DNA of 23,663 nucleotides from a virus. Both the position numbers and the translations under genes were made by a program. Every line of letters starts with the position of its first letter. Position 1 is the first letter of the stretch. Positions 12,859 to 19,711 of this stretch are shown piece by piece. The stretch spans positions 1 through 23,663 of IMG/VR virus record IMGVR_UViG_3300044727_000029. One strand, 5' to 3'. The notes under the pieces were generated by a model. It saw only the letters and a program-made list of their open reading frames with translations. It was not told the origin of the DNA and searched no databases.

Positions 12859-12888
12859 TTGACAGGCTTGGACAGATTGTCCTAGTTT
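12859..12888 (+). promoter_or_regulatory. Rightward promoter of the 12914-13716 gene pair, with a palindromic operator
   Basis: TTGACA (12859-12864) is a perfect -35 box, followed after 18 bases by TAGTTT (12883-12888), a weaker -10 box. The spacer contains the perfect palindrome GGACA-GAT-TGTCC (12870-12882), where a repressor dimer would block polymerase. The -35 boxes of the two divergent promoters are only 8 bases apart. A different repeat in each spacer implies two modes of binding or two regulators. Confidence 0.6.
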
Positions 12889-12913
12889 GCGTCATCAACA
12901 ACGGAGATACGCC

Positions 12914-13339
12914 ATGACCAAGTACACCGACGGCTCCCTGATCCGCACCAAGCAGACCTTCGGCGAGACGATCAGCGAAGGCCACACCGACTTCGGCCTG
13001 CTCGACGCCAAGGGCCGCAAGCTGGGCGCCAACTGGCGCATCTTCCACATCACCGTGACGCCGGTAGGCGAACAGCCGTCGGACGGCAGCATCTACATGG
13101 AAAGCCCCGACCTGACCGGCGAGCGCGTCGCGATCGCCCACACCGTCACCCGCAACGGCGAGCGTTTCGGTGGCGCCGGCTGCTGGCGCGAAGTCCACGC
13201 CGACGTCGCGTCCGCCGTCGCCGCGATCAACGCCAAGAACGCCAAGGCGCGCGCCCGCTACGCCCGCATGGCGGACGTCACCGCCCCCGGCCGCGAAGGC
13301 CCCGCCCTGCTCGACGCCGTCCTCAACGGGAGGGCATGA
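12914..13339 (+). CDS. Early small protein, unknown function
   Basis: This 141-residue protein starts MTKYTDGSLIRTKQTFGET. GGAGA lies 7 bases before its ATG, and it is the first gene after the rightward promoter. Residues 1-75 have mixed alpha/beta character with NWRIFHITVTPVGE and a GSIYMESPDL block. A Trp/Gly-rich patch (FGGAGCWREVHADV) and a basic Ala-rich helix (AAINAKNAKARARYARM) follow. No family is recognised. Its stop overlaps the next ATG (ATGA). As a promoter-proximal early gene it may act on host physiology or replication control, but this is only positional. Confidence 0.7.
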   Translation: MTKYTDGSLIRTKQTFGETISEGHTDFGLLDAKGRKLGANWRIFHITVTPVGEQPSDGSIYMESPDLTGERVAIAHTVTRNGERFGGAGCWREVHADVASAVAAINAKNAKARARYARMADVTAPGREGPALLDAVLNGRA

Positions 13340-13716
13340 GCATGGGCAGCGAAAACAACCTGTTCTACGAGGAGGCGCTGGACGCCCAGCGCCTCGCCGC
13401 CGACAGCTTCGCCCGCAACACCGCCCCAAGGACCACCATCATGGACGGCCTCCCCGACCTCGTGCTGCCGCAGGTCAGCATCAACGGCAGCCACCCCGAC
13501 GACCTGCTCGCGCAACAGTCCGCCGTGATCACCGCGCTCGCGCAGCTGCAGCGCCGCATGGCCGCGGCCCGCCCGCACGGCCGCGACTACCAGTACCGCC
13601 CGAACGAATACGTTCAGGCGCGCGACGCGTGGACCGCGCGCGAGGCCCTGCTGCTCGACCTGCAGCAGGACCTCGTCGACCACGCCAAGGCGATCAGCCG
13701 CTCGGTCCAGCGTTAG
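13336..13716 (+). CDS. Early helical protein, unknown function
   Basis: The 126-residue product begins MSMGSENNLFYEEALDAQR and is coupled to the upstream gene by ATGA; a second ATG two codons on is an alternative start. The protein is mostly helical and Ala/Gln-rich (DDLLAQQSAVITALAQLQRR), with a Tyr-rich middle (GRDYQYRPNEYVQARDAW) and a C-terminal helix (LLLDLQQDLVDHAKAIS). No recognisable domain is present. Its last 23 bases overlap the convergent gene ending at 13694, and no terminator hairpin separates the two. Confidence 0.65.
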   Translation: MSMGSENNLFYEEALDAQRLAADSFARNTAPRTTIMDGLPDLVLPQVSINGSHPDDLLAQQSAVITALAQLQRRMAAARPHGRDYQYRPNEYVQARDAWTAREALLLDLQQDLVDHAKAISRSVQR

Positions 13717-14044
13717 CGTCGGCCTTCACCGCGTCCAGCTCGCCCTGCAGCGAGGGGACGCGGTGCTTCTCCAAGAGCACCGCCAGTGCGTCGATCAGCG
13801 CGTCCGCCCGGGCGCGCTTTTCCACCGCCTGATCGCGATCGTGGCGGTACTGCTCGACCTCGGTCTGCAGCCGGGCGTGCGCCAGCCGCAGCGCGTCGTG
13901 CTCCGCCGCCAGCCCGCGGTGCTCGACCGTCAGCCGGTCGAACGCCGCCTTGCAGCTGTCACGCTCCTCCTCGGCCTCGACCACCGCCAGCAGCCCGGCC
14001 TCGACGCGGTCGCGCCGTCCGTTCGTCGTCCCGTTCGTGTTCAT
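13694..14044 (-). CDS. Coiled-coil protein downstream of the replication block
   Basis: The product is 116 residues from the ATG at 14044 (MNTNGTTNGRRDRVEAG), which overlaps the upstream stop as ATGA with GGAG 10 bases upstream; an ATG five codons earlier (MELQAM) is possible. Residues 15-100 are an almost unbroken heptad pattern (VEAEEERDSCKAAFDRL, LRLAHARLQTEVEQYRH, VEKRARADALIDALAVL). The rest is a short flexible tail. Long coiled-coil phage proteins of this size are often called hypothetical. It is the last gene of the leftward 14-17.5 kb block. Confidence 0.65.
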   Translation of the reverse strand: MNTNGTTNGRRDRVEAGLLAVVEAEEERDSCKAAFDRLTVEHRGLAAEHDALRLAHARLQTEVEQYRHDRDQAVEKRARADALIDALAVLLEKHRVPSLQGELDAVKADANAGPSG

Positions 14045-14433
14045 CGCCTGCAGCTCCATGAGTTTCCGCTCCACACCGTACGCCGGCCGTGCCGCTTGCA
14101 CGTCTCCTGATCCGGCTTGCGGATCGTCACCACGACGGTCCGCACCGGACGGGGCTCCACCGGCGCAGCGGAGGCCGGTGGTGCGTTTTGCGGTGTCTGG
14201 GCTGCCGGAGGCAGGCCGACCAGCGCATCGCGCACCAGCAGCTGCCGCACCGGCTCCCACCGCTGCTCGAACGTGAGCGGTACCGGCTGCGCCTGCGGGA
14301 TCATCGCCGGGTGCCGGTCCTGTATCTTCTGCGCGCCGGCCGGCCCGACGATCATGACGCCCAGCGCGAGCGTTGCCACCCTGTACCATCCTGTACCACG
14401 TGCCTGTTCCACCTTATTTCCCTTCCATTTCAA
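14041..14433 (-). CDS. Probably exported small protein with a C-terminal Cys motif
   Basis: The 130-residue product has a basic N-terminus followed by a hydrophobic core (VATLALGVMIVGPAGA) and a cleavage-like AGA-QK site near residue 35, that is a Sec signal peptide or a membrane anchor. The mature part is Pro/Ala-rich with a helix (TFEQRWEPVRQLLVRDALVG). It ends in a basic segment with C112 and C128 (CKRHGRRTVW ... WSCRR). I recall the CxRHG-x-RxVW...W-x-CRR ending from small rhizobial phage and plasmid proteins of unknown function. The ribosome-binding site is weak (AGGTGG about 13 bases upstream). The CTGTWCCA repeat array spans its start, so autoregulation is conceivable. Confidence 0.6.
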   Translation of the reverse strand: MKWKGNKVEQARGTGWYRVATLALGVMIVGPAGAQKIQDRHPAMIPQAQPVPLTFEQRWEPVRQLLVRDALVGLPPAAQTPQNAPPASAAPVEPRPVRTVVVTIRKPDQETCKRHGRRTVWSGNSWSCRR

Positions 14434-14452
14434 AGCTGTACCACCTGTTCCA

Positions 14453-14471
14453 CCTTTTTCTTAGAAAAAGG
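14453..14471. other. AT-rich perfect hairpin downstream of the primase-helicase gene
   Basis: CCTTTTTC (14453-14460) and GAAAAAGG (14464-14471) form a perfect 8-bp inverted repeat with a TTA loop. On the minus strand it lies about 70 bases after the stop of the primase-helicase gene and is the only low-GC hairpin in the neighbourhood. It is too AT-rich for a canonical terminator and lacks a U tract after the stem. It may be a DNA-unwinding element or part of the adjacent repeat region. Confidence 0.35.
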
Positions 14472-14501
14472 GGTAGTAAAATTACCGTAGCAAGTTGGAA
14501 A

Positions 14502-14526
14502 CCACGTTGTGACACGTCACACGTGG
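14502..14526. promoter_or_regulatory. Imperfect 11-bp palindrome, candidate operator
   Basis: CCACG-T-TGTGAC-AC-GTCACA-CGTGG forms an 11-bp inverted repeat with one unpaired T in the left arm and a 2-base centre. It lies just after the stop of the primase-helicase gene (14539) and upstream of the next leftward gene, where an operator or an origin-binding site would be expected. The inverted CTGTACCA-like box partly overlaps its right end. Confidence 0.45.
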
Positions 14527-14538
14527 TACACCCCCCAC

Positions 14539-16767
14539 TCAGCTACCGCTTAGGCTACGCCAATACCCCCGTGTAACCTCGCCGCCGATCCGAAAGCGCC
14601 CACGGGTCCACCCGAGCGCCCGCATCGCATTCGCCAGCCGCTTGGTGTGCTGGTCATGCAGCATGTGCGTCGGCAGGCCGATAATGGTGTCGAAGATCGC
14701 CTTCACCGACACCCGCAGCTCGTCGTCGGCCACCTGCACGATGCCGACCACGCGCGCCACGCCCGCCAGTGGACCCGCGTTCGTGGCCACCACCTTCAAT
14801 CCCGCCTCCAGCGCGTCCTCCCACGGGTCGCGCACGCGCCGCTCGTCCTGCTCGGCGCCGACCGCTTCCCACAAGTCGGGATCGAGCGTCAGCACCTCGC
14901 CGCCCGACTGCCGCGCCGCCGCCTCGCCCCACAGCTGCAGGCGCACCGCCCGCAGCGCGCCAAGGTCGATCGGGCGTCCTACCTTGATTGGCCAGAACCG
15001 CCGGTTGCCGGTCTGTGACTGCAGGTATTCCCGGCCGTTGGTCGTGCCGACCTCGATCGAGTGCCGCGGCTGCTCGACAAGGAAGTGCCCGTAGGCCGGC
15101 CGCGCCCGGTCAACCTGTCGGCTGGCGAACGCCTTGACCGTCTCCACCTCCGCCTTGCGCATCCCGGCCAGCTCGGCGTTTTCATGTATCCACACCCCGG
15201 CGAGCTGCTCCTGCACTTCGCGCGACGCCTTGCCGATGATGCTCTCGTCCGAGAAATTCTCCGCCCCGGCCAGCACCAGCCACGCCGAACTCTTGTTCCA
15301 GCCCTCCGGCGCCTCCAGCACCGTGATGTTGTCGAACTTGATCCCCGGCCGCCGCGCGCGGGCGACCGCCGCGATCATGGTCTTGGCCACGCACTGCGCA
15401 TTGACCCGCGTGTCCGCCGCGTTGAAGTGCTCGACCGCCATGCGGTCGAGGCGCGCGACACCGTCCCAGTTCGCCTCCGCCTCCGCCAGCATGTCGGTCA
15501 CCGGGTTGAACGCATTCTCGCCCGCCAGCGCGACCACGGCGTCCCTGACATGCTTCTCGGTGAAGTCCAGCCCGAACGCATTCGACAGCGCCGTGCGCAG
15601 CGCCATCACCACCCGATCCGTGACTTCGCCGCAGCACGGCGGCAGAGGCGATCGCGTCGAGCCGAGCAGCATCTTGTTATGAAAGACATCTAACGAGCAG
15701 ACGAACCTGAGCGCCGTGATCGCCAGCCGCGCGTTGTGCAGCGACGCCTTCGGATAGGCTCCGCTCGCCGTGCGCTCGCGCCAGTTGGGAATATCCGGCG
15801 CGACTTCGACGTGGTGCAGCTCGGCGACCGCTGCCAGCCGCTCCGCGAACCCTTCCGGCACGTGCGTCGGCGCCGCGCTCTTCGGGCAGTGCCACGTCGC
15901 CTCTTCGTTGTCGAACACGCCGACGCAGCGCGCGACGTGGCAATCCCCGACCCGGCACTTGGTGCGGTTGTGGCTGCCGTCGATGAACGAGCCCGACACC
16001 CGCAGCTCGCTGTTCGCGCCGGCCATGGCGCACAGCGTGTCGTAGTCGATCTGGTCCGGCCCGTTGTGCACGTCGAACCGCGTCGCGTCGTCGATGTCGT
16101 ACACCACCGGCCCGCTCGCGCCGTCGTGGATCGGCTTCACCGCGACCAGCCCGTGCGCCTCCATGATGGCGTCGCAGGCGTCCATCAGCGGGCTCAGGTC
16201 GGCGCCGGGAAAGGTCGGCAGCTCGGCCGCCTGCGCGTCGAGGATCGTGCGCCCGTGGTATCCATAGTGGCGCTCGACCCCGTCCGTGATGCTGTGCAGG
16301 CCGTGCACGCCGACGTAGCGCCGCGACAGCGTGGTGAACACCTCGACGCGGTGGCCCTTGGCCTCCGGCGTCTTGGGCACCGTTCCGGGGACCACCCAAC
16401 GCCGCGTATTCAGGTAATGTCGCTCGGTCTCGGCGCGCCCGATCAGCGCCAGCTTGGCGGCGCCCGAGTGGCGCCGCAGGCAGCGCGCCATGAAGTCCGG
16501 CCAGCGCGCCGTGAGCATCGCCACGATCTCGTCGACCACCGCCGCGATGCGCACGTCGATGTCGATCACCACCAGCCCGCTGCCGTACATGCGGATGGCC
16601 GCGGCGCGTCCGTTCCACCGCTCGATGTCGTCCGCCTCGTTCGGCATCTTCTGCCAGCCGGTGAACGGGTGTTCCTTGCCCTCCCGCAGTGGTATGACGT
16701 CGAAGCCGTTCGCCTTGATCTTGTGCCACACCGGGCGATAGAGCGTGATCCGCTTGGGTTTCAGCAT
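14539..16767 (-). CDS. VapE/VirE-type primase-helicase, N-terminal prim-pol domain
   Basis: This 742-residue replication protein starts at 16767 with GGAG upstream and overlaps the previous gene by 7 bases. The N-terminus is a bifunctional primase-polymerase: GFDVIPLREGKEHPFTGWQK (21-40), the metal-binding DID in GLVVIDIDV (D69, D71), then HRVEVF and RRYVGVHGLHS. A middle region includes C-rich CRVGDCHVARC. The C-terminal VirE/VapE superfamily 3-like helicase shows a Walker A-like PEGWNKSS near residue 490, the Walker B-like WIHENAELAG near 527, and the family signature GTTNGREYLQSQTGNRRFWP near 575-590. It should prime and unwind phage DNA. The Walker A has Asn where Gly usually precedes the Lys. 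Confidence 0.9.
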   Translation of the reverse strand: MLKPKRITLYRPVWHKIKANGFDVIPLREGKEHPFTGWQKMPNEADDIERWNGRAAAIRMYGSGLVVIDIDVRIAAVVDEIVAMLTARWPDFMARCLRRHSGAAKLALIGRAETERHYLNTRRWVVPGTVPKTPEAKGHRVEVFTTLSRRYVGVHGLHSITDGVERHYGYHGRTILDAQAAELPTFPGADLSPLMDACDAIMEAHGLVAVKPIHDGASGPVVYDIDDATRFDVHNGPDQIDYDTLCAMAGANSELRVSGSFIDGSHNRTKCRVGDCHVARCVGVFDNEEATWHCPKSAAPTHVPEGFAERLAAVAELHHVEVAPDIPNWRERTASGAYPKASLHNARLAITALRFVCSLDVFHNKMLLGSTRSPLPPCCGEVTDRVVMALRTALSNAFGLDFTEKHVRDAVVALAGENAFNPVTDMLAEAEANWDGVARLDRMAVEHFNAADTRVNAQCVAKTMIAAVARARRPGIKFDNITVLEAPEGWNKSSAWLVLAGAENFSDESIIGKASREVQEQLAGVWIHENAELAGMRKAEVETVKAFASRQVDRARPAYGHFLVEQPRHSIEVGTTNGREYLQSQTGNRRFWPIKVGRPIDLGALRAVRLQLWGEAAARQSGGEVLTLDPDLWEAVGAEQDERRVRDPWEDALEAGLKVVATNAGPLAGVARVVGIVQVADDELRVSVKAIFDTIIGLPTHMLHDQHTKRLANAMRALGWTRGRFRIGGEVTRGYWRSLSGS

Positions 16768-17114
16768 GGCTTGCGCTCCGCCTGCATCATCGTTCCCGAC
16801 GGGTTGTCGGTCAGGGGCCGCCACGCCAGCGAGCACAGGCCCTTGTGCTGCTCGATCGTGATTTCGCGCGGGATGCAGCCCATTTCGCAATAGAACTGGA
16901 TCGCGATCCCGTCGCGCCGGGAGCTGGGGTTGCTGGTCTTTCCGACGTTCTGCTGCACCGTCCCGTCCGGGTTTACGCGGGTCTTGGTGACTTTCCCGTC
17001 CTCGCCGTCGCGCGTATATACCGTCACGGCGCCGTGATGCGCCCACATATTCCCGCATTCCGGGCAGCACAGCAGGTATTGATTTTTGAAGTCTAGTTCG
17101 ACATCGTCGAGCAT
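16761..17114 (-). CDS. Zinc-finger protein co-transcribed with the primase-helicase
   Basis: The product has 117 residues, starting MLDDVELDFKNQY at 17114 with AAGGA upstream; a longer in-frame start lacks a ribosome-binding site. Two cysteine knuckles are separated by a beta-rich insert: C17-PE-C20 (in CCPECGNMWAHHG) and C76-EMG-C80, together a likely four-Cys zinc ribbon. Conserved-looking features include VTVYTRDGEDGKV and ITIEQHKG. I recall this C-P-x-C-G ... C-E-x-x-C-x2-...IxQHKG pattern in phage replication clusters of alphaproteobacteria without assigned function. It may bind DNA or the helicase. Its stop lies inside the first codons of the primase-helicase gene. Confidence 0.7.
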   Translation of the reverse strand: MLDDVELDFKNQYLLCCPECGNMWAHHGAVTVYTRDGEDGKVTKTRVNPDGTVQQNVGKTSNPSSRRDGIAIQFYCEMGCIPREITIEQHKGLCSLAWRPLTDNPSGTMMQAERKPC

Positions 17115-17186
17115 TGGTCTGCGTCCTTCTCGCATAAGGTCCAGATCGGGCCGGGGCGCCCTCCAAGCGCCTCGGCCCCTCGTCCG

Positions 17187-17489
17187 CTAGGGCGCGGCGA
17201 GCAGGCGATCAATATCCGCCGAATTGCGCACGAAGTAAACTTCAACACCTAGTGCCTTGTACTGGTCGTGGTACCACTGCTGGTGCGGCGCGATCCGCCC
17301 GCGCTTCGGGCGCTTTAATTCCGCGAATATAATCCGCGGCCGTGGCCCCGGCAGGATTACCAGCCGGTCGAAAAATCCGCGCTTGCCGACGCACATCACC
17401 TTCTCGCAGACGCCGCCGAGGCGCTCGACCCGCGCCACCAGCTCGCGCTCGACCGTGGCCTCCTTGACAATGGCCGACATCCCATTCAT
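17187..17489 (-). CDS. VRR-NUC domain endonuclease
   Basis: The 100-residue protein is essentially one VRR-NUC module, a PD-(D/E)XK nuclease of the kind found alone in phages and fused in FAN1. The N-terminal helix VERELVARVERLGGVCEK is followed by the catalytic Asp of GFFDRLVILPG (D41), the E-x-K of IIFAELKRP (E57, K59) and the downstream Gln of HQQW (Q70). These are the family's active-site positions. It probably trims branched or junction DNA during phage replication or recombination. Two ATGs, 17489 and 17480, are possible; neither has a strong ribosome-binding site. It is the first gene of the leftward replication block and diverges from the nuclease gene at 17535. Confidence 0.85.
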   Translation of the reverse strand: MNGMSAIVKEATVERELVARVERLGGVCEKVMCVGKRGFFDRLVILPGPRPRIIFAELKRPKRGRIAPHQQWYHDQYKALGVEVYFVRNSADIDRLLAAP

Positions 17490-17534
17490 GCTCGCACCAG
17501 AACATCGTGAATTAAAACTGGCAAGGTGAATTTA
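17490..17534. promoter_or_regulatory. 45-base divergent intergenic region with a GTGAATT direct repeat
   Basis: This short, AT-rich gap must hold the 5' ends of both replication operons unless promoters lie inside the flanking genes. GTGAATT occurs at 17507 and again at 17526, about two helical turns apart. A perfect TTGACA lies at 17464 inside the VRR-NUC gene, but no good -10 box follows at 16-18 bases. AAGG at 17523-17526 serves as ribosome-binding site for the rightward gene. Confidence 0.4.
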
Positions 17535-18797
17535 ATGTCGAAACATTCGGCCATCGTGGGGGGCTCGACCGCGGGCCGCCTGCTCGCCTGCCCCGCCAGC
17601 CTCGCCCGCACCCGCGCGCTGCCGCCCTCCGCCGACGCGCCCTCCGAATACGCCGAGGAGGGCACCTTCGCCCACGAGGTCATGGCGGCCCTGATGGACG
17701 GCCGCCGGCGCGGCGTGCTGCTCGGGAACGACGCGAGCGTCGAAGTCCCCGCCCACGTCGGCTGCCAGTTCCACGACCGCGTGCTGACTAACGATCACCT
17801 CGATACGATGGTGTATCCTGCGCTGGAGCACCTCGACACCTTGGAGCAGGAGTTCGACACCGCCGGCGCCTTCGAGGTGGTCGGCGTCGAGCAGCGCGTC
17901 ATATTTCCGGGAATACCCGGCGCCTTCGGCACCGTCGACCTGATCCTGCAGAACGACCGCTTCACCCTGCTGGTCGACTGGAAGTTCGGGCAGGGCATCG
18001 GCGTCAAATGCGTCTACAGCGACGGGCAGGGCGCGATCGTCAATCCGCAGCTGATGTACTACGCGGCCGCCGCCCTGCGGACCAAGCCGGGCCTGTTCAC
18101 CAAGCGCCGCATCGTCGTCGCCATCATCCAGCCGCGCTCGCTGGAGCCGTTGACATTCACCGAGGTGACCCGTCGCGAGCTGAAGATGTTCGTCGAGGAC
18201 CTGCACAATTCCGTGCTCGCCGCGGTCGACCGCGACCCGCCGCTGCGCAAGGGCGAGCACTGCCGCTTCGCGCCCTGCAAGATCGACTGCCCGCTCTGGA
18301 CCGGCGCCGTGCTTGACCTGACCGCACTGAAGCCGGTCGCGCGAACGACTGCAGTAAAGGGGCCGACGCCCTACGGCGACTATCTCGCCCGCGCCAAGGC
18401 GCTCACCGACACCGTCCTCCAGTTCAAAAATGAGCTGGACGCGCAGATGCACGCCTACCTCGAAAACGGCGGCAGCATCCCCGGCTGGCGGCTGAAGGCC
18501 AAGGCCACCCGGCGCCAGTGGGTCGACGCCGACACCGTCGCCGCCACCTTGGCCGGGATTGGCTTTTCCGCCGACGAGATCTGGCGCGACCCCGAGCTGC
18601 TCACCTTCCAGCAGGCCGAGGCGATCGCCAAGCGCCTCGGCGAGAAGATACCCGACGAGCTGCGCGTGGCGCCGCCGCCGAGCGGCACCACGCTCGCCAC
18701 CACCGACGATCCCGCCCCGGTGGTCGAGCCGGCCGCGCTGGTCGAACGCTTTGCCGCGTCACTGCGGCTTCTGCAGCAACAGCAGGCCGGCAAGTGA
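17535..18797 (+). CDS. DUF2800-type RecB/Cas4-like nuclease
   Basis: The 420-residue protein begins MSKHSAIVGGSTAGRLLACP. It shows the PD-(D/E)XK order of RecB-family nucleases: EGTFAHEV (42-49), GTVDLIL with D135, VDWKFG with D148 and K150, then the Q-x3-Y helix NPQLMYYAA. Cysteines C19, C243, C248 and C252 (in CRFAPCKIDCP) are placed as in the iron-sulphur-cluster nucleases Cas4 and AddB, so an Fe-S cluster is likely. The C-terminal third is helical, with a Pro/Ala linker and a poly-Gln end. DUF2800 proteins sit next to DUF2815 and a polymerase gene in many phages and are thought to process replication or recombination ends. It is the first gene of the rightward operon. Confidence 0.85.
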   Translation: MSKHSAIVGGSTAGRLLACPASLARTRALPPSADAPSEYAEEGTFAHEVMAALMDGRRRGVLLGNDASVEVPAHVGCQFHDRVLTNDHLDTMVYPALEHLDTLEQEFDTAGAFEVVGVEQRVIFPGIPGAFGTVDLILQNDRFTLLVDWKFGQGIGVKCVYSDGQGAIVNPQLMYYAAAALRTKPGLFTKRRIVVAIIQPRSLEPLTFTEVTRRELKMFVEDLHNSVLAAVDRDPPLRKGEHCRFAPCKIDCPLWTGAVLDLTALKPVARTTAVKGPTPYGDYLARAKALTDTVLQFKNELDAQMHAYLENGGSIPGWRLKAKATRRQWVDADTVAATLAGIGFSADEIWRDPELLTFQQAEAIAKRLGEKIPDELRVAPPPSGTTLATTDDPAPVVEPAALVERFAASLRLLQQQQAGK

Positions 18798-18827
18798 CTG
18801 CCGGCCACATGAAGAGGACTGCGAATT

Positions 18828-19607
18828 ATGTCTGACATCGTGAAACGCGGCGAGCAGCTGCCCGCCGACTACATCTCCCGCCTCATGTCCGGGATCGCGG
18901 AGAGCCGCGCCCAGACCATCGTCGCCGGCGGAAAGCCCTTTTTCCGCATGGGCCGCTCCGGCGCCTTCATCTTCGGGCAGAGCAACGAAGAGGTGCAGGA
19001 GGGCTCGCGCTGGGCGGTCAACATCATGACTATGTCGCACGGCTACTCGTGCTGGGTCGACGGCGGGCAGAACCAAGCCAACGCGCTCGCCGGCGAGGTC
19101 ATGACCGCGATGACCAACCCGCTCCCGCCGCGCCCGGACCCGATCGGCGACGCCGCCTACAAGGACCAGCGCAGCTTCGAGATGAAGTGCATCGACGGCG
19201 CCGATCAGGGCACCGAGGTGATCTACAAGATCAACTCCGTCGGCGGCATCCGCGCGGTGGCCGAGCTGCTCGACGCCATCCACGCCCAGCTGGCGCACGC
19301 GCCGGCCTACCCCTGCCCGGTGCTGACCTTCTCGTCGGACAGCTACCCGCACAAGAAATGGGGCCAGATCTTCGTCCCGATCTTCACCGTGGTGGGCTGG
19401 GCCGATATGAACGGCAACCTGCAGGACGACGACCAGCCCGAGGCGCTGCTCGGGCCGGCACCGAAGGAACCGCCCCCGCCGGCGGAAGGAGCGCGCAAGC
19501 GCAAGGCGCCGCTCGGGACGGCGCCCAAGGCCGCAGCGCAGCCCGCTGAGCCCGTCGCGACGGCGCAGACCCATATCGGGCAGCGCCGCCGGCCGAGCGC
19601 AGCCTGA
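18828..19607 (+). CDS. DUF2815-type single-stranded DNA-binding protein
   Basis: The product is 259 residues from the ATG at 18828 (MSDIVKRGEQLPADY), with AGAGGA upstream and 30 bases after the nuclease gene. The body (residues about 25-195) is a mixed beta fold with GGKPFFRMGRSGAFIFG, TYKxQ-like YKDQRSFEMKCIDG and KKWGQIFVPIFTVVGWADMN, matching my recollection of DUF2815 OB-fold-type proteins. The last 55 residues are a low-complexity Pro/Lys/Ala tail (PKEPPPPAEGARKRKAP). It probably coats single strands for the polymerase encoded next and the nuclease encoded before it. The tail is basic, unlike the acidic tip of bacterial SSB. Confidence 0.75.
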   Translation: MSDIVKRGEQLPADYISRLMSGIAESRAQTIVAGGKPFFRMGRSGAFIFGQSNEEVQEGSRWAVNIMTMSHGYSCWVDGGQNQANALAGEVMTAMTNPLPPRPDPIGDAAYKDQRSFEMKCIDGADQGTEVIYKINSVGGIRAVAELLDAIHAQLAHAPAYPCPVLTFSSDSYPHKKWGQIFVPIFTVVGWADMNGNLQDDDQPEALLGPAPKEPPPPAEGARKRKAPLGTAPKAAAQPAEPVATAQTHIGQRRRPSAA

Positions 19608-19623
19608 GCCTTCCCTGAGCCAA

Positions 19624-19654
19624 TCCGCACGGTCCGCATTGCGGATCGTGCGGA
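19624..19654 (+). promoter_or_regulatory. GC-rich 14-bp hairpin between the SSB and polymerase genes
   Basis: TCCGCACGGTCCGC (19624-19637) pairs with GCGGATCGTGCGGA (19641-19654) around an ATT loop. The only departure is one G-U wobble in RNA. No U tract follows, so it is not a canonical intrinsic terminator. It lies in the only notable gap of the rightward operon, 17 bases after the SSB stop, where it could protect the upstream message from 3' decay, attenuate polymerase expression, or be a protein site. Confidence 0.6.
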
Positions 19655-19666
19655 CGCTGCGGAAGT

Positions 19667-19695
19667 TTGACGGACGTCTGACGCAAGGTCTGACG
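19667..19695 (+). repeat. Three TGACG repeats ahead of the polymerase gene
   Basis: TTGACG at 19667 and CTGACG at 19678 and 19690 follow one another at 11-12 base spacing; the last two extend to GTCTGACG (19676 and 19688). The repeats lie between the hairpin and the polymerase ribosome-binding site. They could be a small operator array. The sequence is short and GC-rich, so chance is not excluded. Confidence 0.4.
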
Positions 19696-19711
19696 GGTAC
19701 AGGAACGCCTC

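Larger units (their letters stand above)
14381..14531. repeat. Iteron-like array of CTGTWCCA boxes
   Basis: CTGTACCA or CTGTTCCA occurs five times in one orientation at 14381, 14391, 14404, 14436 and 14445, with an inverted near-copy TGGTACAC at 14524. A larger module, CTGTACCAC followed by CCTGTTCCACCTT, is repeated (14391-14415 and 14436-14456). Some spacings are near 10 bases or multiples of it. The array covers the start of the exported-protein gene and the gap up to the primase-helicase gene. It could be the binding array of an initiator or a repressor. Confidence 0.65.

Noticed and set aside
17464-17492. Sigma-70 promoter starting with the perfect TTGACA at 17464
   Set aside because: No acceptable -10 box at 16-18 bases; best candidate matches only three positions.
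19624-19654. Intrinsic terminator
   Set aside because: Stem is strong but no run of T follows on the plus strand, and the operon clearly continues into the polymerase gene.
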